From Carposina sasakii (Eukaryota > Arthropoda > Insecta > Lepidoptera > Carposinidae): DNA of 64,000 nucleotides. Positions 34,930 through 45,539 of the stretch are shown piece after piece; positions within the stretch are counted from its first letter, which is position 1, and every line of letters begins with the position of its first letter. The stretch lies in assembly GCA_014607495.2 (NCBI GenBank), contig CP053161.1, forward strand, positions 2,480,001 through 2,544,000. The letters run 5' to 3'. The translations under genes and the position numbers were made by a program. The notes under the pieces are model-generated. The model worked only from the letters and a program-made list of their open reading frames with translations, was not told where the DNA came from and ran no database searches.

Positions 34930-35125
34930 TGTAGGAATGTAGAGCATCCATAGGCTGCTTGGAGCGCAAATGACAAAGTCCATGAGTTTTATATCTCCGT
35001 TTTATTTCACTTAGAAGCATACACAAGACGCCATTACAAAACCGACGCCGTAACAGGAAGAAAGAAAAAGTGTTGCCACATACAGAACTATTTAACTTAA
35101 TACTAACATGTTGGAGTTGCCAACA
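34930..35125 (-). repeat. 3' LTR of the BEL/Pao element
   Basis: 196 bp. In element orientation it begins TGTTGGCAACTCCAACATG and ends TTCCTACA, and contains an AATAAA poly(A) signal (35003-35008 on the + strand as TTTATT). It reads identical to 40820-41015. The first 17 bases form a small inverted repeat (TGTTGG/CCAACA). Confidence 0.95.
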
Positions 35126-35759
35126 TACTGCCAGCCACAGCAATAAGATACATTTTAATGTAAAACTAAATTTAAAAAAAATTACTTTACCACATTTTTC
35201 ATTTTCAATACTCTAAGCTTAGTTTCACCAAATAGGTAGGTATCTGATCTTATAACTAGGTACATCAAAAAGTTGGTTTGAAATGTTGCTGTAGGAGACA
35301 TACGAGTAGGTACATTAATTAATATATATTATGTAGTTTTAAATTTTTTGCTGGATAAACAGCAAGCTCCCAGCAAAAAGAGAGATGTTACCTTAGGAAT
35401 TCATATCATCATTATGAATTACTAACATTAAATAAACACTGCCTTGTATGTAGTTACTGTATACATATATAATGTTTCTTATAATAAAATAATGAAATGA
35501 CACTTAAAAGTATTACTTATTTCGCAACTTGCATACATATGTATAATGTGATCTATTATACAATTATTTTGAAAAGAAATTATATCTAATTTTGAGATAA
35601 AACAAAACACTTGAATAACAAAGAAGACTTCCTTTGTATTACTACAAGATTATGATCTTTTTACACAAATAAGAATTATTCCTAACACCTTACTTGCATA
35701 AATTATGAGTAAATACAATAAACTTTTAACATACTAAAATAATCTAGTACACTTTATAT
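35126..35759 (-). other. Non-coding region between pol and the 3' LTR
   Basis: AT-rich, without an open frame of any length on the element strand, so no third gene is present. The bases just before the LTR (GCTGTGGCTGGCAGTA in element direction) are only weakly purine-rich, so the polypurine tract is not obvious. Confidence 0.6.
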
Positions 35760-38700
35760 CTAATCTATAGGTAATGGACAAATTTTTACAACTGAACGCT
35801 TGTGGGTTCTTCCATTAGCAGTTCTGACCTCTACTACTCTAACCTTGTTATCAGTGCCAGGGAAAGTTTGAATCACTCTAGCAAGTGGCCAGTGCATGGA
35901 AACAGTGCCTTCATCCTTAAGCAACACAAGTGAACCTATCTGAACATTAGGACTTATGTCTCTCCATTTTGGACGTGTTTGTAAGATATTAAGGTAATTT
36001 TTACTCCACACCTTCCAAAATGATTGAGTCATATGAGTACACTGTTTCCAGAACTTCATTCGGTTAGTAACAACAGGTATATCAGGTTCTGGGTAAGTAT
36101 TTAATGCTGTTCCTATCAGGAAATGTCCTGGTGTTAGACAGGAATAGTCATTTACATCACTTGAAAGTGGCATAAGGGGCCTACTGTTTAAAATTGACTC
36201 TATTTGACAAAGAATAGTGTTTAGTTCTTCATAAGTAAGCACCGCAGACTTCAAAACCCTTTTCAAATGAAACTTCATACTTTTTACACCTGCTTCTGCC
36301 AAACCAGCAAAAGTTGGTGAATAGCAAGGTACAAAATGAAATGTGATACCCTTTTGTGCTGAAAAATTATAAAGTTTCTCCCTATGTTCCTTTGAGTTTT
36401 GCAAGATGTACAAATCATTCAATTTACTACTAGCACATTTGAACGTTGACGCATTATCACTATATATGTCAGTTGGAAGACCTCTTCTTGATATAAATCT
36501 TTTGAGACAAGCTAAGAAGGTTTCAGTTTGTAAGTCTGAAGTCAGTTCTAGATGAATAGCTTTAGTGACAAAACAAACAAAGACACAAACATATGCTTTT
36601 GATTCTACTGACTTCCTAATTCTAGACTGACGCATTTTTATTGGTCCTGCAAAATCTAAAGCAATTTTTTGAAATGGCCTGGAAATATTAACCCTACTAG
36701 CCGGGAGAGATCCCATCAGCTGACTAGCTGCGTTACTCTTTAATTTAAAACAAGTTATGCATTTGTGTATTACTTTTTTTACTTCTCTCATACCATGGAC
36801 TATCCAAAATCTTTGATTGATAGTTGACAAAACAAACTTGGGCCCTGCATGGAGAGCTTTTATATGCTCACTTTCTATTATTAAATGAGTGATACGAGAA
36901 TCTCTAGGCAAAATAAGTGGGTGTTTTTGCGAATAGGGTATCGACGCATTATCTAAACGACCACCTACCCTTATCATACCATTATCATCAATAAATGGAG
37001 ATAGGGGCTTTAAATTACCTTTAACACATTTATGATTGCATTTTAAATCATGAAATTCATCTTTAAAGTACTTTTGCTGCTCATATTTTATTATCAAAAT
37101 TAATGAGTCATTTAATTCTTTGCTAGATATGTAGTTTAATTTATTTTTATTATTTCTATTAGACCTGACATTGTGAATAAACCGCCTTATATACGATAAT
37201 ATACGTTGCATTTTATTGATGTCTGAAAATTTGTCTAGGAAATCTAAATTAATTGGTTGTTGATCTAGATTTGAAACCATACAAGCCATTGGACTGGAAA
37301 ATGCTAAGCAAACTCTTACTTCTGGTAATTCGCTACTGACTGGTAAGTGAGGTAAGTTTGTTAATTTATACTGGCAACTGTGCAACATACTTGGGCCTCC
37401 CCACCACAAATGATGATTGTGCAGATCACTAGGAAGGACACCTCTGCTCAAACAATCAGCGGGATTATGCTCAGAACGTATGTAGGACCAATTGAATTGT
37501 GGTGTAAGCTGTGTGATGACTTTCACTCGATTGGCTACATAGGTATTGAGTGTAGTAATGTTTGTTTTGATCCATGCAAGTACTATTTGCGAATCTGAGT
37601 ACAAATGAACATTGTCAATTTGTAGTTTTTTCTGTAGTGTGTCATGCACTCTGACGACTAGTTTCGCGAGCATCACTGCAGCGTTGAGCTCAAGTCTTGG
37701 TACAGTTAAGCTTTGCCTCATTGGATTCACACGGGACTTAGAACATAACAATGATACTTTTACCTGGCCAGCTTGGTTAATGACACGTAGGTATGTACAG
37801 CAACCATAGGCAGTGGTGCTCGAGGCATCGGCGAAACCTATTATCTGAACAGAGCGTGCATTGCATAGATTGACATGACGTGGTATAGAAATAGGCGACA
37901 TGGCTTGTAAGCTATTAAAAAATTCTTTCCATAATCCAAGTAATTCATTTGCAGGCTGTGCATCCCAATCTATACATGCTTGCCATAGCTTTTGCAATAT
38001 CACCTTTGCGGTTACCACAATCGGACCGGCTAGACCTTGAGGATCATAAAATTGACCAATAAAGCTCAAAATTTGGCGTTTTGTTAAAGGCATGTTGGTG
38101 CGAGAGTTGGGAGATGAAAGCATGAATGAGTCTGTTTTTATATTATAGCTAACACCTAAAGTCTTTAGAGAAGCATTTTCTTTACCTAATTCTATATTGT
38201 CAAAGTGTTGTTGCAATTTTGGAATGTCATTCAACAATAAAGCAGAATTTGAATACCATTTATGCAGATGAAAACCACCAATTTTCAATAAATCGCAAAG
38301 CTGTTTTTTGGATTCAATCAATAAGTCAATTGAATCTTGTGAAACTAAAGCATCATCCACATACATACAATTATCAATAATAAAAGCAGCCGAAGGGTAT
38401 TTCTCTTTATATCTGTTGGCCAACTCCTTTAGACAGCGGGTTGCTAAATAAGAGGAACTTTTGAGACCGTATGTGACCGTTTTTAATTGTATACATTTAA
38501 TATTGTCCTGGGGGTGGTCCCTCCAAAGGATATTTTGTAATGATCTGTACCTTGGACTAAGGAGTACCTGCCTGAACATTTGTTTTATATCTGTTACAAA
38601 AATATATTCACCTGTCCTAAACAAGAACAAAATATCTAATAAATCTTTCTGAACAACAGGTCCATTTAAAAGCAGTTCATTTAGAGACACCTTTTTATTG

Positions 38701-39453
38701 CTTTTCATAGAGCCATCGAAAACCGCGCGACATTTAGTTGTCTTTTTGTCTGGCCTAAGAACTGCATGGTGTGGTAGAAAATACACAGGGTCAGAATAAA
38801 GATTGTACTTACTTATGTCTACAAATGTACCGTGGCCCTTAGATAGATAATCATGAATAAATTCTGTATATAGCTTATGCAATTCTAGATCCTTTTGTAA
38901 TTTAATTTCTAGATTTAAATACCGCTTGAAAGCAAAGTTAAAAGTTTGACCAAGTGTGTCATTGATTGACTCTATTGGTAATTTAAGTGGAAGGGCTACT
39001 TCAAATTTGTTATTTTGTACATCTAGCTTTACAGTATCACAAAATATTTTTTCACAGATCTCATGTTCAGGCACCTTTTCTGGGAAAAATTCTGGAACTT
39101 TCTCAGATTCCCAGAATTGGGATAGAGTTTCATTTATTGAACTGTCACATGTATTGCAAAATAAAGAAGTTACCTGGTGTACATGCGGAACCGTTGAAAC
39201 GGAGCCTGCAATGACATGACCAAACTCAGTGTGTAGTACAGGTACCTGCTGGCTTTCCCCATTCCTTGATAAACTGCTTATTGTTTTGGGATGCTCAGTT
39301 GGTAACAACACCTGAAAGAATATGTCAGCACGTTGCAGTTCGTTGAAGGTTTTATCAGCTAATATAATATGCTGAGGCAAGACAAAATTTCCAGGTGGTA
39401 TGTGAGTCTGTGGTAGCTTAGTAGTTATTTTATCCAATATATGACATGTGACG
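35760..39453 (-). CDS. BEL/Pao Pol polyprotein, protease N-terminus missing
   Basis: Open over about 1230 codons with no internal stop, ending at 35760. Residue numbers count from the first start-like codon (39437). Domains: the tail of a retropepsin-like protease (ITTKLP, HIILAD, LLPTEHP, up to FGHVIAG, 1-80), with its catalytic Asp region absent; a reverse transcriptase with MYVDDAL (YVDD at 359-362) as usual in BEL/Pao; RNase H with GFADAS (D536), LELNAA and LYSDSQ (D615); a zinc-binding integrase head (H858, H863, C893, C896); an integrase core with D928, D994 and E1048; and a C-terminal DUF5641-like domain (about 1128-1215). The frame continues upstream of 39437 to the edge of the inverted segment at 39453, so the true start was in lost sequence. 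It copies RNA into DNA and inserts it. Confidence 0.93.
36398..36656 (-). repeat. Source copy of the duplicated integrase segment
   Basis: This is the 259-bp stretch inside pol (residues about 929-1014, including the second catalytic Asp) that recurs in opposite orientation at 39454-39712. I find no difference between the two. Confidence 0.93.
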
Positions 39454-39712
39454 GATTTTGCAGGACCAATAAAAATGCGTCAGTCTAGAATTAGGAAGTC
39501 AGTAGAATCAAAAGCATATGTTTGTGTCTTTGTTTGTTTTGTCACTAAAGCTATTCATCTAGAACTGACTTCAGACTTACAAACTGAAACCTTCTTAGCT
39601 TGTCTCAAAAGATTTATATCAAGAAGAGGTCTTCCAACTGACATATATAGTGATAATGCGTCAACGTTCAAATGTGCTAGTAGTAAATTGAATGATTTGT
39701 ACATCTTGCAAA
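39454..39712 (+). repeat. Inverted copy of integrase-core sequence inside the element
   Basis: 259 bp identical in complement to 36398-36656, placed exactly between the broken gag and the truncated protease. On the + strand it stays open and would encode the integrase segment (from FAGPIKMRQS to LNDLYILQ), but antisense to the element. At the gag side the join reads CCGAG|TTTGCAAG; the source has GAGTTTTGCAAG, so GAG is shared, with a one-base T difference. No overlap is seen at the other join. It replaces the gag C-terminal part and the protease active region. Confidence 0.93.
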
Positions 39713-40155
39713 CTCGGGTTATTGTCGACTAATGCATCAAATAATCCAACAAAAGGTTTAAATTCTGAGTACTTACCCATGAAGGTTGGTATATTAATTT
39801 CGGGCAACTTAGTTGCTTGGAATGTTGTAGTTTTAGTACGGTTTACATTGTCCAACTTTTGGACAAGCCTTTTGATGTTAGTTAGCGTTTCTGAATATTT
39901 CCTATCAATAGCCCCGCCATCGTCCGAATTAGGATCGATGGCGCATATTTCGAGGTTAATCATTTCGAACTTTTCGAACGTGCACCTCAATCGCTCCTCT
40001 CTGGTCTGGAGGCATTGGCGATCGAGCTCAGTTTCTAGCGTATTATTAAGGAAATTAATATGTTTTGTTAGGGCGCTCTTGAGCGCCGAGCGTTTTCTTA
40101 TTAAACTTGTTAACTTGGGATCACTGTCTTTAGGATCACTTTCTGAAACCGACAT
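39713..40155 (-). pseudogene. BEL/Pao gag, N-terminal part only
   Basis: From ATG (40155) about 147 residues read as Gag: a charged helical N-terminus (RKRSALKSALTKHINFLNNT), a coiled-coil-like stretch and then LPEINIPTFMGKYSEFKPF, the usual start of the BEL/Pao capsid region. After the NNP at the join the frame runs 17 residues into the antisense integrase copy and stops (39661). The capsid remainder and nucleocapsid zinc knuckles are absent, so a functional particle protein is not expected. Confidence 0.87.
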
Positions 40156-40819
40156 TTTTGATGGCTTATACTAATTTAATAATAATATTAATGTCCAACT
40201 AAATACAGAAATTCAAAAATCCTGCACAGAACGACAACCTGTTGAACGCACACGACGCTAAAATGGCGGACAGTCCGAAGTCCGGGCGGGTGATGACAAG
40301 GGAACTATCGCCACCGTGGCAAATAGGAGAACTAATTGAAGCCAACACACACCGCTTACACCGGATACACTGCAGAGTCCTCTTGCGGCGTACAGCTTGC
40401 AACACGTCACAATATTGAAGATTGAATGATAAAAAATAATTTATATGACATTACAGCTTCCATTATTGTACTGCAGAGACATCTAGTAACGAGTAGGTTG
40501 CGTTGTCTTGGTGACGTCACATCCAGTCTTCTGTTCTATCTTCAATGCTTGGACCGGAAGTTCGTATGTTTGATAAATATATTGATTTTGTTCCGAAAAA
40601 AATGGATGAAACTTCCAGAAATTTTCTGGTCTTCTGGCTAATAATTGTGGAATAGATCACGGAGACACTTTGTGATCGGCTACACTGTTGACGAAAGTGT
40701 TTCGCGAGCGGGAAAAAGTCCGTTGACACGTTAAACACAGCCTGAACAACACTGTTTTTTGCACATCACAAAACACTATTAACACTCACAGGCCTTTGTA
40801 AATATATCGAAGGACCATA
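40156..40819 (-). other. BEL/Pao 5' leader and primer-binding region
   Basis: Lies between the 5' LTR and gag. Immediately inside the LTR, in element direction, is TATGGTCCTTCGATATATT. A TGG a few bases from the LTR is what is expected for a primer-binding site matching a tRNA 3' CCA end, but I could not name the tRNA. No open frame is credible here. Confidence 0.55.
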
Positions 40820-41015
40820 TGTAGGAATGTAGAGCATCCATAGGCTGCTTGGAGCGCAAATGACAAAGTCCATGAGTTTTATATCTCCGTTTTATTTCAC
40901 TTAGAAGCATACACAAGACGCCATTACAAAACCGACGCCGTAACAGGAAGAAAGAAAAAGTGTTGCCACATACAGAACTATTTAACTTAATACTAACATG
41001 TTGGAGTTGCCAACA
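40820..41015 (-). repeat. 5' LTR of the BEL/Pao element
   Basis: Identical by eye over 196 bp to 34930-35125. It should hold the promoter. A possible TATA-like TTAAATAG lies about 30 bases from its start in element orientation. Confidence 0.95.
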
Positions 41016-41130
41016 CTAATATTAATATTATTACCTATTCTAAGCAATGCAATTGTGTTTAAATTTGAAAAAAAACATAGGTACAAAATGTAAATCGATA
41101 TAAGCTTACATATGTAGTTATCTTCTATCT

Positions 41131-41438
41131 ATACAAACAAATAATAAAAATGTAACGGATCGCTGTCTGTACATGGAAAATATATAAGAAAAAATATTAT
41201 AGGAGACCTTTATCAACGCAATAGTACCCAAAAAATATTTTTGTAATTTTTGTCGTTTATGCACGCTAATCTTAGGAACAGCTGAACCGATTTCGATGTA
41301 GTTTTCAGGAATATATTGTGACAGGTCTCACTTAACATATAGGCTACTTTTTATCCCGGGATAATGTTTTTATCCCGGATAATTTCGACATTTAGTTTTT
41401 TCTGTAGTCCACGCAGACGGAGTCGCGGGCGTCCACTA
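41131..41438 (-). repeat. ACTAGTGGACGCCCGCGACT family (D), inverted copy
   Basis: A full copy on the - strand, ending at the + side with GACGGAGTCGCGGGCGTCCA. It contains both CCCGGGATAA and ATCCCGGATAATTTCGACAT, so it shares the internal duplication of the copy at 32365-32684. Confidence 0.7.
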
Positions 41439-41859
41439 TACTCAAATATAAACAAACCCTGTATCTAATATGACATCTCAAACACATCCAAAACTAATTT
41501 GGAACATGAAACGGTGTGAGAAATTTAATAAAAAGAGAAACTAAACATGCGATGCCAAATCGCTATTTGAATTCCATAGGCGAAGGAAAACTGCAATATT
41601 ACATAGATTTTGCTTTTGAGTGTAAAATTTCTTAACGTTATTATTATTGCCGTCGTTATGGCTACTTCACTTAAACGTTATTGGAATACTGGTGGGGACT
41701 TAAATAAAATTACTTGCCAAACTAAAAGCTTGTCTGTCCCTAGTTATATTGGAGATCCCTATGTTGGAGTGGCGGTTTGTTTGTCAATGTCCGTTCAGTT
41801 CAATTTTGTTCTCGAATTTGCATTTACATGAGCTCCCAAACTGTATTACTAAAGTTTTC
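41439..41859. other. Unassigned DNA
   Basis: AT-rich and without a supported gene. The open frame at 41610-41831 has no family features. Confidence 0.4.
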
Positions 41860-41990
41860 TGGTCACCAACCCGCCTCCCCAGCGTGGTGACTATGGGTAA
41901 ATACCTCCCATGGCAGTCTTGTGGCGTGCTCTGGGGAAGGCCAACGTCCAGCAGTGGACTGCAATAGGCTGATGATGATGATGATGATAA
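41860..41990 (+). repeat. LINE 3' end, GAT-tailed
   Basis: ACCCGCCTCCCCAGCGTGGT, CTTGTGGCGTGCTCTGGGGA and GTGGACTGCAATAGGCTGAT followed by GAT units. The same 3' tail family as 24431-24690 in the other orientation. Only the tail was copied, the normal result of aborted target-primed reverse transcription. Confidence 0.72.
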
Positions 41991-42009
41991 ATAATATTTA
42001 TTCAGTTAA

Positions 42010-42083
42010 GGGCCGATTTTTCCAAACGTCAGATAACCTATCAAAAGAATAAATTTAATGCTGTTTTTATATAAAACTTGATC
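42010..42083. repeat. Harbinger-like MITE, left-half fragment
   Basis: GGGCCGATTTTTCCAAACGT, then ATAAATTTAATGCTG and AAAACTTGATCA, matches the left half of the MITE at 32753. It is preceded by TAA but the right end is missing. Confidence 0.55.
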
Positions 42084-42527
42084 AAATATTTTTATGAATC
42101 CTAAAACATCATAACTTCCTTTGTTTGTAAGTTTCGCTCATAAGCAAAATTTTTCTCACAGGTAAATGGTTTCATTCGTGTACAAGTTCTAGAATCGTAT
42201 TATTTGAGTGAGGCCGAGGACTGTAGTAGGTATCTCATAAAGACAAATTGGTGCTTAGTTAGTTTTCGAAAGTTCAGTTTCGAGGCTACAATTTATTTTT
42301 TACGTGTCTAGCAGATTTCGTCTGCAAAACCCTTATTTTTGATGAATGTAATTGGACTCTCGAAAATAACACAAAGATCAGCAAAATATTTTTTTTTATG
42401 TAAACATAAACCGGCGATATTTTTAGATTGGTATGGTTTCAATTATAATTTGCAAGGGAAATTTTCTATTTTTGCTAGTTTTAATAGAGCTATTTTAAAA
42501 TTTTACGTCTCAACTTCTGTGACTACA
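42084..42527. other. AT-rich DNA, nothing recognised
   Basis: No gene or repeat was recognised. Confidence 0.4.
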
Positions 42528-42823
42528 GCACCCGTATGATGAATTTGGTGAGAGCGAGATGTCTCACTTATAAACATCAAATTCACAGAGCTATTAATAA
42601 CTAGATAAACTAAGAATTAGAATAGACACTCTTTCTCGAGCCAGGACTGAATTAATTAGGGCTGATAGAAGCGGTTTGCAATCCCTTTTTACACACCAAG
42701 TAGAAACACTTGCCTTGTCTAGTTATTACTTAGCTCTGTGGATTTGACGTTTAAAAGTGAGACATCTCGCTCTTATAGCGGAGCCATCTATCGACACTCT
42801 CACCAAATTCATCATACGGGTGC
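42528..42823. mobile_element. MITE with GCACCCGTATGATGAATTTG ends
   Basis: The left arm (GCACCCGTATGATGAATTTG, then GAGAGCGAGATGTCTCACTT, CAAATTCACAGAGCTA and AATAACTAGA) is repeated in complement at the right. Arms are about 85 bp, with a few mismatches and one 27-bp segment present only in the right arm (about 42773-42799, flanked by CTCT on both sides). The centre is non-coding. A target duplication is not clear. Confidence 0.75.
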
Positions 42824-43047
42824 AGATTGTATTGGCATTAGTCACTAAATAGTCAACATTCCAACTAACGTAAAGACGCGGGCAACAAACAGCTAGGTAT
42901 CTAGTTATTTATAAATTGAAACATTAGCGACTTACATATTGTTCTATTATGCATAGAGATTAAAGGCTTCCTTTTTTCTCTTATTCTCTTTCCTAAAGGG
43001 GCCTAATGACAATTATAATTATTTATTTACATACATACATACATACA
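42824..43047. other. AT-rich DNA ending in a CATA run
   Basis: This ends with about five CATA units (43030-43049) directly before the family B element. Confidence 0.5.
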
Positions 43048-43405
43048 TACAGGATGATTTTTGGTCGTCAATGTTCCCGAAAACTACGGAATCTCCTCAT
43101 CATCACGATCATTTTTCTCCATGGAAGCATACCTGGGAAGTGTGTGGTTTCCAAAATATTAGGGTCCAAAGTTGAGTAAATAGACTGCGTTTTTCTGCAT
43201 AAATGCACATAGACGCACGTAGCAAGATTTTTTCACGAGAAATAATTAATATCTGTCTATAAATAAACTAGCATAAACACTAGACACTATAAATTTCGCC
43301 ACATCAATAATTTTTTCCCAGCATTTTTTTTGGCATAAACTTACTTTATTTTATGTATAGAGTACGCACCCTTCGTTAAAGGTGGCCACAAAAAAACATC
43401 CTGTA
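43048..43405 (+). mobile_element. CAGGRTG-ended element (family B), copy 3
   Basis: Complete: TACAGGATGATTTTTGGTCG to ACAAAAAAACATCCTGTA, highly similar to 24696-25025 including CTCCATGGAAGCATACCTGG. It is joined directly at its right end to a retroposon-like repeat. Confidence 0.74.
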
Positions 43406-43654
43406 TAATCACGCCTTTATCCCTTACGGGGTAGGCAGAGCACTAAGGGCCGATAGAACCACATGGTGCCACTTCTGACCAATTTTTAGGGTATAGTTGA
43501 GATGTACAAGTTCAGTTAGTAGTGACAGGTGGTCAACCCATCGCCTACAAAACACCAATACCCTCTTGTCCCTCTACTGGCTTGTACAGTATGCCCGGGA
43601 AGAGAAGCAGCTGTAGTATTACACGTTATTTTTTCACTCCCAGAGCAGCATAGA
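43405..43654 (-). repeat. Retroposon-like repeat, copy 3
   Basis: It starts ATAATCACGCCTTTATCCCT, continues GGGGTAGGCAGAGCACTAAG and ends ACTCCCAGAGCAGCATAGAA. Its usual CATA run is separated from it by the family B element: the run lies at 43030-43049, on the far side of the insertion. This implies family B jumped into the CATA tail of this repeat. Confidence 0.65.
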
Positions 43655-44154
43655 AGACTTGACTTTAATTATTTATTTACCTATAACTTACAACCGAAAT
43701 ATTCCACAGTTACCTGAAACGTTGTAGGTTTTATTACAAAGTTATGGTTTCAATTCAACCATACATATTATTTACATCCAAAGTCGGACAACAAAAAGCC
43801 GCGGATGAATATAAGTATTTTATTACCGTCAATAAATCTACCAACTCTTACAATATATGTCTCGTAAATTTTGTCGAAATTACACACGTGTCAGCACAAG
43901 GCATTCTTTTGACAGTAATTTGCCTCTCATCTCGCCAAGATACCTTACTTTTGCACAATCATTAATGTAGTTATTACTTACGAACGGTTATTTAGTATGA
44001 TTTAAATCGATATTAAAATTGGTCAACACTGCCAAACATTTATCTTAACCAGGACCGGACCTTAAATAGGTAAAGAGATACTACAATTACACCCGTATCT
44101 CTATATAGATGTAGAAAGATATAGATGAAGTAGGTACGGAAGAATTATATTGTC
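43655..44154. other. AT-rich DNA, nothing recognised
   Basis: The open frame at 43744-43965 has no family features. Confidence 0.4.
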
Positions 44155-44298
44155 AGCCCCCCTAGCATGACCACGCATCGTGGATATCGTATCGTCTTTA
44201 TACAAAATTCAACATGGCGGCTATATTTATCGTATTTTGACAAGCTAAATATCGATAAATCGGTGTATCATATCGTGTTTCATAGGTCATGCTAGGCT
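44155..44298. mobile_element. TAGCATGACC-ended MITE (family A), copy 2
   Basis: AGCCCCCCTAGCATGACC at the left and GGTCATGCTAGGCT at the right, with the same interior (CAAAATTCAACATGGCGGCT, ATCGATAAATCGGTGTATCA). It is about 15 bp shorter than copy 1 because one ATCGTACGATATTGT block is missing. Confidence 0.72.
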
Positions 44299-45539
44299 TA
44301 CAGTATTCCATAAATGATAGATAGTGTCTTATGCGGTAAAAGCTTGGCCTAAATATAATACAATTACATACATACATTACAAATACGACTGTACATTCAA
44401 TCAAATACAATTGTACATTCAATCAAATACAATTATCAAGTCATACATAATTATTTTGATCTTGATCTCAACGTGCCTAGATAGAGTAGAATAGATGGAA
44501 ATCGTTTGGCCCAATCTACCGACCCCCAACTTCTAGCCTATACTTGATGCCTTGAAGCTTACTCTTTTTCTTAGTGGTAACTTTACTTTCATTTCTTTGA
44601 CATTAGAGTTGAGGGTAATTGAAGTTTGAGTCAACGATTAATAATAATGGGGTTTGACATGACTTTGAGTTGGTCATTCTGGGCGGTAGACGGCACTTTG
44701 TAAATATCGGTATAAATTTTTTTGCAGATTTTGTTACATCGAATAGATTTATATGTATAGGTATAGCTGCCATTGCTTAAGATCAAAGGAATTTGGAAAT
44801 AAAGTAAATTTCTTTTATTACATAATTCATCTATCTATTAGTAATATGAATAGTACTTTAAAATAGAACACTTTACAGATTTTATACAAGAGGTAGTTAC
44901 AATACGCTTGATCCCTTTGATATATGATATTCGCTTCATCTCTTCCATTTCATAAAAATAAACATTACTACTAAATAACCATTGATATTGACTTTTATCA
45001 ACTGCTAATATGTAGAACATTATATTTTTAGTTCATCTTCAGACAGATACAAAATGCTACTTAATTAATTCTCGTGTTAAAAGCTAAGTTGTTTGACAGC
45101 CTGTCACAGCACTTACATTAGTATTATATCATATTTGATGACACTATATTTCATTAGGGATTCTATTTCACAATAATTTTCTATATCGAAAAAGTATACT
45201 CCAGAAACTTTTAGCTATTATTTTTTATATCAAAAGTTTTGCTATCTCCGTAACTGTTATTAATGTACACAACAAGGCTCGTATTTACTATTTTATGGTC
45301 CATTAAATACTCGTAGTAACAGTTGGGTTGATTAGAATAACTACCTGACCAATTATTGATGACGAATATAACAATCGCAACAGGTTTAGCAAAAAAGCTT
45401 TCGCACACGTACCGACAACGTAGTTTCTATAATTACTATCGGTCGCTTTCAAGCTACTCACTAAACCCATGATAATAGAACTAATAAGATCGAATATCGG
45501 CTGTATTGCAAACACGTTGCGAAACTAATGTACCTATGA
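44299..45539. other. AT-rich DNA, nothing recognised
   Basis: A short tandem duplication (TACATTCAATCAAATACAAT twice, 44391-44430) was noted. No gene is supported. Confidence 0.4.

Larger units (their letters stand above)
34930..41015 (-). mobile_element. BEL/Pao LTR retrotransposon, rearranged but young
   Basis: The element is 6086 bp on the - strand. Its LTRs are 34930-35125 (3') and 40820-41015 (5'), TG...CA bounded and identical by eye. It is flanked by CTAAT at 34925-34929 and 41016-41020, the 5-bp duplication usual for this group. Inside, in transcript order: a 5' leader, a truncated gag, an inverted 259-bp copy of integrase sequence, and a pol frame containing the protease tail, reverse transcriptase, RNase H and integrase. 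About 0.6 kb of non-coding sequence precedes the 3' LTR. There is no envelope-like frame. Loss of the gag end and protease active region means it cannot supply a full set of proteins itself. Confidence 0.95.

Noticed and set aside
34925..35143. 72-codon - strand frame over the 3' LTR
   Set aside because: It lies within LTR sequence and its counterpart in the 5' LTR has no role; a chance frame.
39448..39732. + strand integrase-like frame as a separate gene
   Set aside because: It is only the inverted 259-bp copy of the element's own pol; both ends are broken.
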